Assembly: GCF_041734735.1 (NCBI RefSeq)
Contig: NC_134905.1
Span: 9,931,786-9,995,785, forward strand
DNA from: Babylonia areolata
Lineage: Eukaryota > Mollusca > Gastropoda > Neogastropoda > Buccinidae
Length of the DNA stretch: 64,000 bases
Direction: 5' to 3'
Shown: positions 60,726 to 64,000 of the stretch, in pieces
Layout of the letters: every line of letters begins with the position of its first letter
Numbering within the stretch: the stretch's first letter is position 1
Position numbers and translations under genes: made by a program
Notes under the pieces: model-generated
What the model saw: the letters and a program-made list of their open reading frames with translations, nothing else
Database searches by the model: none
What the model was told of the DNA's origin: nothing

Positions 60726-63700
60726 TATTGGACTCCTGTCAGTGTATGTGTGTAGGATGGGGCTGGGGTGGACTCCTGTCAGTGTGTGTGTGTAGGATGG
60801 GTCTGTGGTGGACTTCTGTCAGTGTGTGTGTGTGTAGGATGGGGCTGGGGTGGACTCCTGTCAGTGTGTGTGTGTGTAGGATAGGGCTGGGGTGGACTCC
60901 TGTCAGTGTGTGTCCATGTAGGATGGGGCTGGGGTGGACTCATGGCAGTCTGTGTGCATGTAGGATGGGGCTGGGGTGGACTCCTGTCCATGTGTGTAGG
61001 ATGGGGCTGGGGTGGACTCCTGTCAGTGTGTGTGTGTGTGTAGGATAGGGCTGGGGTGGACTCCTGTCAGTGTGTGTGTGTAGGATGGGGCTGGGGTGGA
61101 CTCCTGTCAGTGTGTGTGTGTAGGATGGGGCTGGGGTGGACTCCTGTCAGTGTGTGCGTGTAGGATGGGGTTGGGGTGGACTCCTGTCAGTGTGTGTGTA
61201 TAGGATGGGGCTGGGGTGGACTCCTGTCAGTGTGTGTGTGTATGATGGGGCTGGGGTGGACTCCTGTCAGTGTGTGTGTGTAGGATAGGGCTGGGGACTC
61301 CTGTCAGTGTGTGTGTATAGGATAGGGCTGGGGACTCCTGTCAGTGTGTGTGTGTAGGATAGGGCTGGGGACTGTCAGTGTGTGTGTGTGTGTGTGTGTG
61401 TGGAAGATAGGGTTGGGGTGGACTCCTGTCAGTGTGTGTGTGTGTGTGTAGGCTGGGGTTGGGGTGGACTCCTGTCAGTGTGTGTGTGTGTGTAGGATAG
61501 GGCTGGGGTGGACTCCTGTCAGTGTGTGTGTGTGTAGGATAGGGTTGGGGTGGACTCCTGTCAGTGTGTGTGTGTAGGATGGGGTTGGGATGGACTCCTG
61601 TCAGTGTGTGGGTAGGCTGGGGTGGACTCCTGTCAGTGTGTGTGTGTGTGTAGGATAGGGCTGGGTGGACCCCTGTCAGTGTGCATGTGTAGGATAGGGC
61701 TGGTGTGGACTCCTGTCAGTGTGAGTGGGATAGGGCTGGGGTGGACTCCTGTCAGTGTGTGTGTGTAGGATGGGTCTGTGGTGGACTCCTGTCAGTGTGT
61801 GTGCATGTAGGATGGGGCTGGGGTGGACTCCTGTCCGTGTGTGTAGGATGGGGCTTGAGTGGACTCCTGTCAGTGTGTGTGTGTGTAGGATAGGGCTGGG
61901 GTGGACTCCTGTCAGTGTGTGTGTGTAGGATGGGGCTGGGGTGAACTGCTGTCAGTGTGTTTGTGTGTGTAGGATGGGGTTGGGGTGGACTCCTGTCAGT
62001 GTGTGTGTAGCATAGGGTTGGGGTGGACTCCTGTCATTGTCTGTGTGTGTAGGATGGGGTTGGGGTGGACTCCTGTCCGTGTGTGTGTGTGTGTGTGTAG
62101 GATATGGCTGGGGTGGACTCCTGTCAGTGTGTGTGTGTAGGATGGGGTTGGGGTGGACTCCTGTCAGTGTGTGTGTAGGTTGGGGTGGACTCCTGTCAGT
62201 GTGTGTGTTTAAGATGGGGCCTGGGAGTTTCCTGTCAGTGTGTGTGTGTAGGATAGGGCTGGGGTGGACTCATGCCAGTGTGTGTGTAGAATAGGGCTGG
62301 GGTGGACTCCTGTCAGTGTATGTGTGTAGGATGAGGCTGGGGTGGACTCCCATCAGTGTGTGTAGGGTGGGGTTGTGGTGGACTCATGTTAGTGTGTGTA
62401 GGATAGGGTTGGGGTCGACTCCTGTCACTGTGTGTCGGTAGGATGGGTTTGGGGTGGACTCCTGTCAGTGTGTGTGTGTAGGATGGGGTTGGGGTGGAAT
62501 CTAGGATGGGGCTGGGATGGACTCCTGTCAGTGTGTGTGGAAGATAGGGTTGGGGTGGACTCCTGTCAGTGTGTGTGTGTGTAGGCTGGTGTTGGGGTGG
62601 ACTCCTGTCAGTGTGTGTGTGTGTGTAGGATAGGTCTGGGGTGGACTCCTGTCAGTGTGTGTGTGTAGGATAGGGCTGGGGTGGACTCCTGTCAGTGTGT
62701 GTGTGTGTAGGATAGGGCTGGGGTGGACTCCTGTCAGTGTGTGTGTGTATAGGATGGGGCTGGGGTGGACTCCTGTCAGTGTGTGTGTGTGTAGGATAGG
62801 GCTGGGGTGGACTCCTGTCAGTGTGTGTGTGTGTAGGATAGGGGCCAGGGACTCCTGTCAGTGTGTGTGTGTGTGTGGAAGATAGGGTTGGGGTAGACTC
62901 CTGTCAGTGTGTGTGTGTGTAGGCTGGGGTTGGGGTGGACTCCTGTCAGTGTGTGTGTGTAGGATAGGGCTGGGGTGGACTCCTGTCAGTGTGTGTGTGT
63001 GTGTAGGATAGCGTTAGGGTGGACTCCTGTCTGTGTGTGTGTGTAGGATGTGGCTGGGGTGGACTCCTGTCAGTGTGTGTGTGGGATGGGGCTGGGGTGG
63101 ACTCCTGTCAGTGTGAGTGTAGGATGGGGTTGGGGTGGACTCCTGTCAGTGTGTGTAGGATGGAGTTGGGGTGGACTCCTGTCAGTGTGTGTGTGTGTGT
63201 AGTATGGGGCTGGGTTGGACTCCTGTCAGTGTGTGTGTGTGTAGGATGGGGCTAGGGTGGACTTCTGTCAGTGTGTGTGTGTAGGATGGGGCTGGGATGG
63301 ACTCCTGTCAGTGTGTGTGTAGGATGGGGTTGGGGTGGACTCCTGTCAGTGTGTGTGTAGGATGGGGCTGGGGTTGACTCCTGTCAGTGTGTGTGTGTAG
63401 GATGGGGCTGGGGTGGACTCCTGTCAGTGTGTGTGTGTGTAGGATGTGGCTGGGGTTGACTCCTTTCAGTGTGTGTGTGTAGGATAGGGCTGGGGTTGAC
63501 TCTTGTCAGTGTGTGTGTGTGTAGGATAGGGGCCAGGGACTCCTGTCAGTGTGAGTGTGTGTGTGGAAGATAGGGTTGGGGTGGACTCCTGTCAGTGTGT
63601 GTGTGTGTAGGCTGGTGTTGGGGTGGACTCCTGTCAGTGTGTGTGTGTGTGTAGGATAGGTCTGGGGTGGACTCCTGTCAGTGTGTGTGTGTAGGATAGG

Positions 63701-64000
63701 GCTGGGGTGGACTCCTGTCAGTGTGTGTGTGTGTAGGATAGGGCTGGGGTGGACTCCTGTCAGTGTGTGTGTGTGTGTTTAGGATGGTGCTGGGGTGGAC
63801 TGCTGTCAGTGTGTTTGTGTGTGTGTAGGATGGGGTTGGGCTGGACTCTTGTCAATGTGTGTGTGTAGCATAGCGCTGGGGTGGACTCCTGTCAGTGTGT
63901 GTGTGTAGGATGGTGTTGGGGTGGACTCCTGTCAGTGTGTGTGTAGGATGCGGTTGGGGTGGACTTCGGTCACTCTGAGTGTCAGTGTGTGTAGGGTGGG
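60726..64000. repeat. Large minisatellite, about 38-46-bp units, over 70 copies, runs off the window
   Basis: Units follow GGTGGACTCCTGTCAGTGTG, (TG)n, TAGGATRGGGYTGGG. Length variation comes mainly from the TG part. Variant units (GGAAGATAGGG at 61402, 62539, 62877 and 63565; GGGGCCAGGGACTCC at 62840 and 63530) recur in order, showing higher-order blocks. The array begins about 20 bp after the splice donor at 60713. ORFs with Cys/Val/Gly/Trp repeats are artefacts of the unit. Confidence 0.95.

Noticed and set aside
60647-63255. Several ORFs of 60-130 codons with repeated CRMGLGWTPVSVC-like units
   Set aside because: They are translations of the TG-rich minisatellite; frames change with TG length and there is no start, splice or family support. 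Only 60639-60712 is accepted as coding.

Overview
This window is eukaryotic, intron- and repeat-rich DNA. It has short host exons with GT/AG splice sites, tRNA-derived SINEs, many LINEs of several clades, piggyBac and Tc1/mariner remnants, and abundant (CA)n and minisatellite DNA. Two SINE sequences (22639-22800 and 16020-16390) match, from memory, repeats common in caenogastropod snail genomes, so a gastropod mollusc (periwinkle-like) is my best guess. That is an inference, not a database result.

The only host gene I can name is RNASEH2B, the B subunit of RNase H2, on the + strand. Its exons are too short to show up as long ORFs. Exon 1 (23649-23739), exon 2 (26494-26565) and the exon equivalent to human exon 4 (60639-60712) have good splice sites, and their phases fit the human gene as I remember it. 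Exon 2 has exactly the human length of 72 bp and the exon-4 equivalent carries the TPVDPxFL motif. An exon-3 equivalent was not found in the 34-kb gap. Later exons lie beyond the right edge. A near-palindromic E2F-type site lies about 60 bp before the start codon. A second, unnamed single-exon coiled-coil ORF is at 13455-13970.

Layout. 1-5735: an old CR1/L2-type LINE (minus) split by a nearly complete LINE (plus, 763-4719) with a 37-bp target duplication. 5740-6085: TG microsatellites. 6417-8100: a CR1 LINE (minus) with an unbroken 512-codon RT ORF and the diagnostic CR1 3' octamer. 8870-12540: two LINE copies head to head. 12541-23648: the unnamed ORF, an 85-bp tandem array, SINEs, an L2-like LINE tail, a possible LTR fragment, a Tc1 transposase tail, and long anonymous stretches. 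23649-64000: RNASEH2B. Its introns hold SINEs, a zinc-finger LINE, a repeat family (two large copies) with an unrelated TG...CA element inside one copy, an RNase H-bearing LINE (minus, 30485-34407), a 60-bp minisatellite, piggyBac-like pieces, an L1-ORF1-like LINE, an old EN-RT-zinc-finger LINE (minus) split by a complete, apparently intact I-superfamily LINE (45219-51226), two related minisatellite arrays at 37.1 and 56.0 kb, and a more than 3.2-kb minisatellite that starts about 20 bp after a splice donor and runs off the window.

Most protein-coding DNA here is selfish. The LINEs encode AP-type endonuclease, reverse transcriptase and sometimes RNase H, and two nested insertions give a relative age order. 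The host gene has therefore expanded to more than 37 kb for the first part of a short coding sequence.
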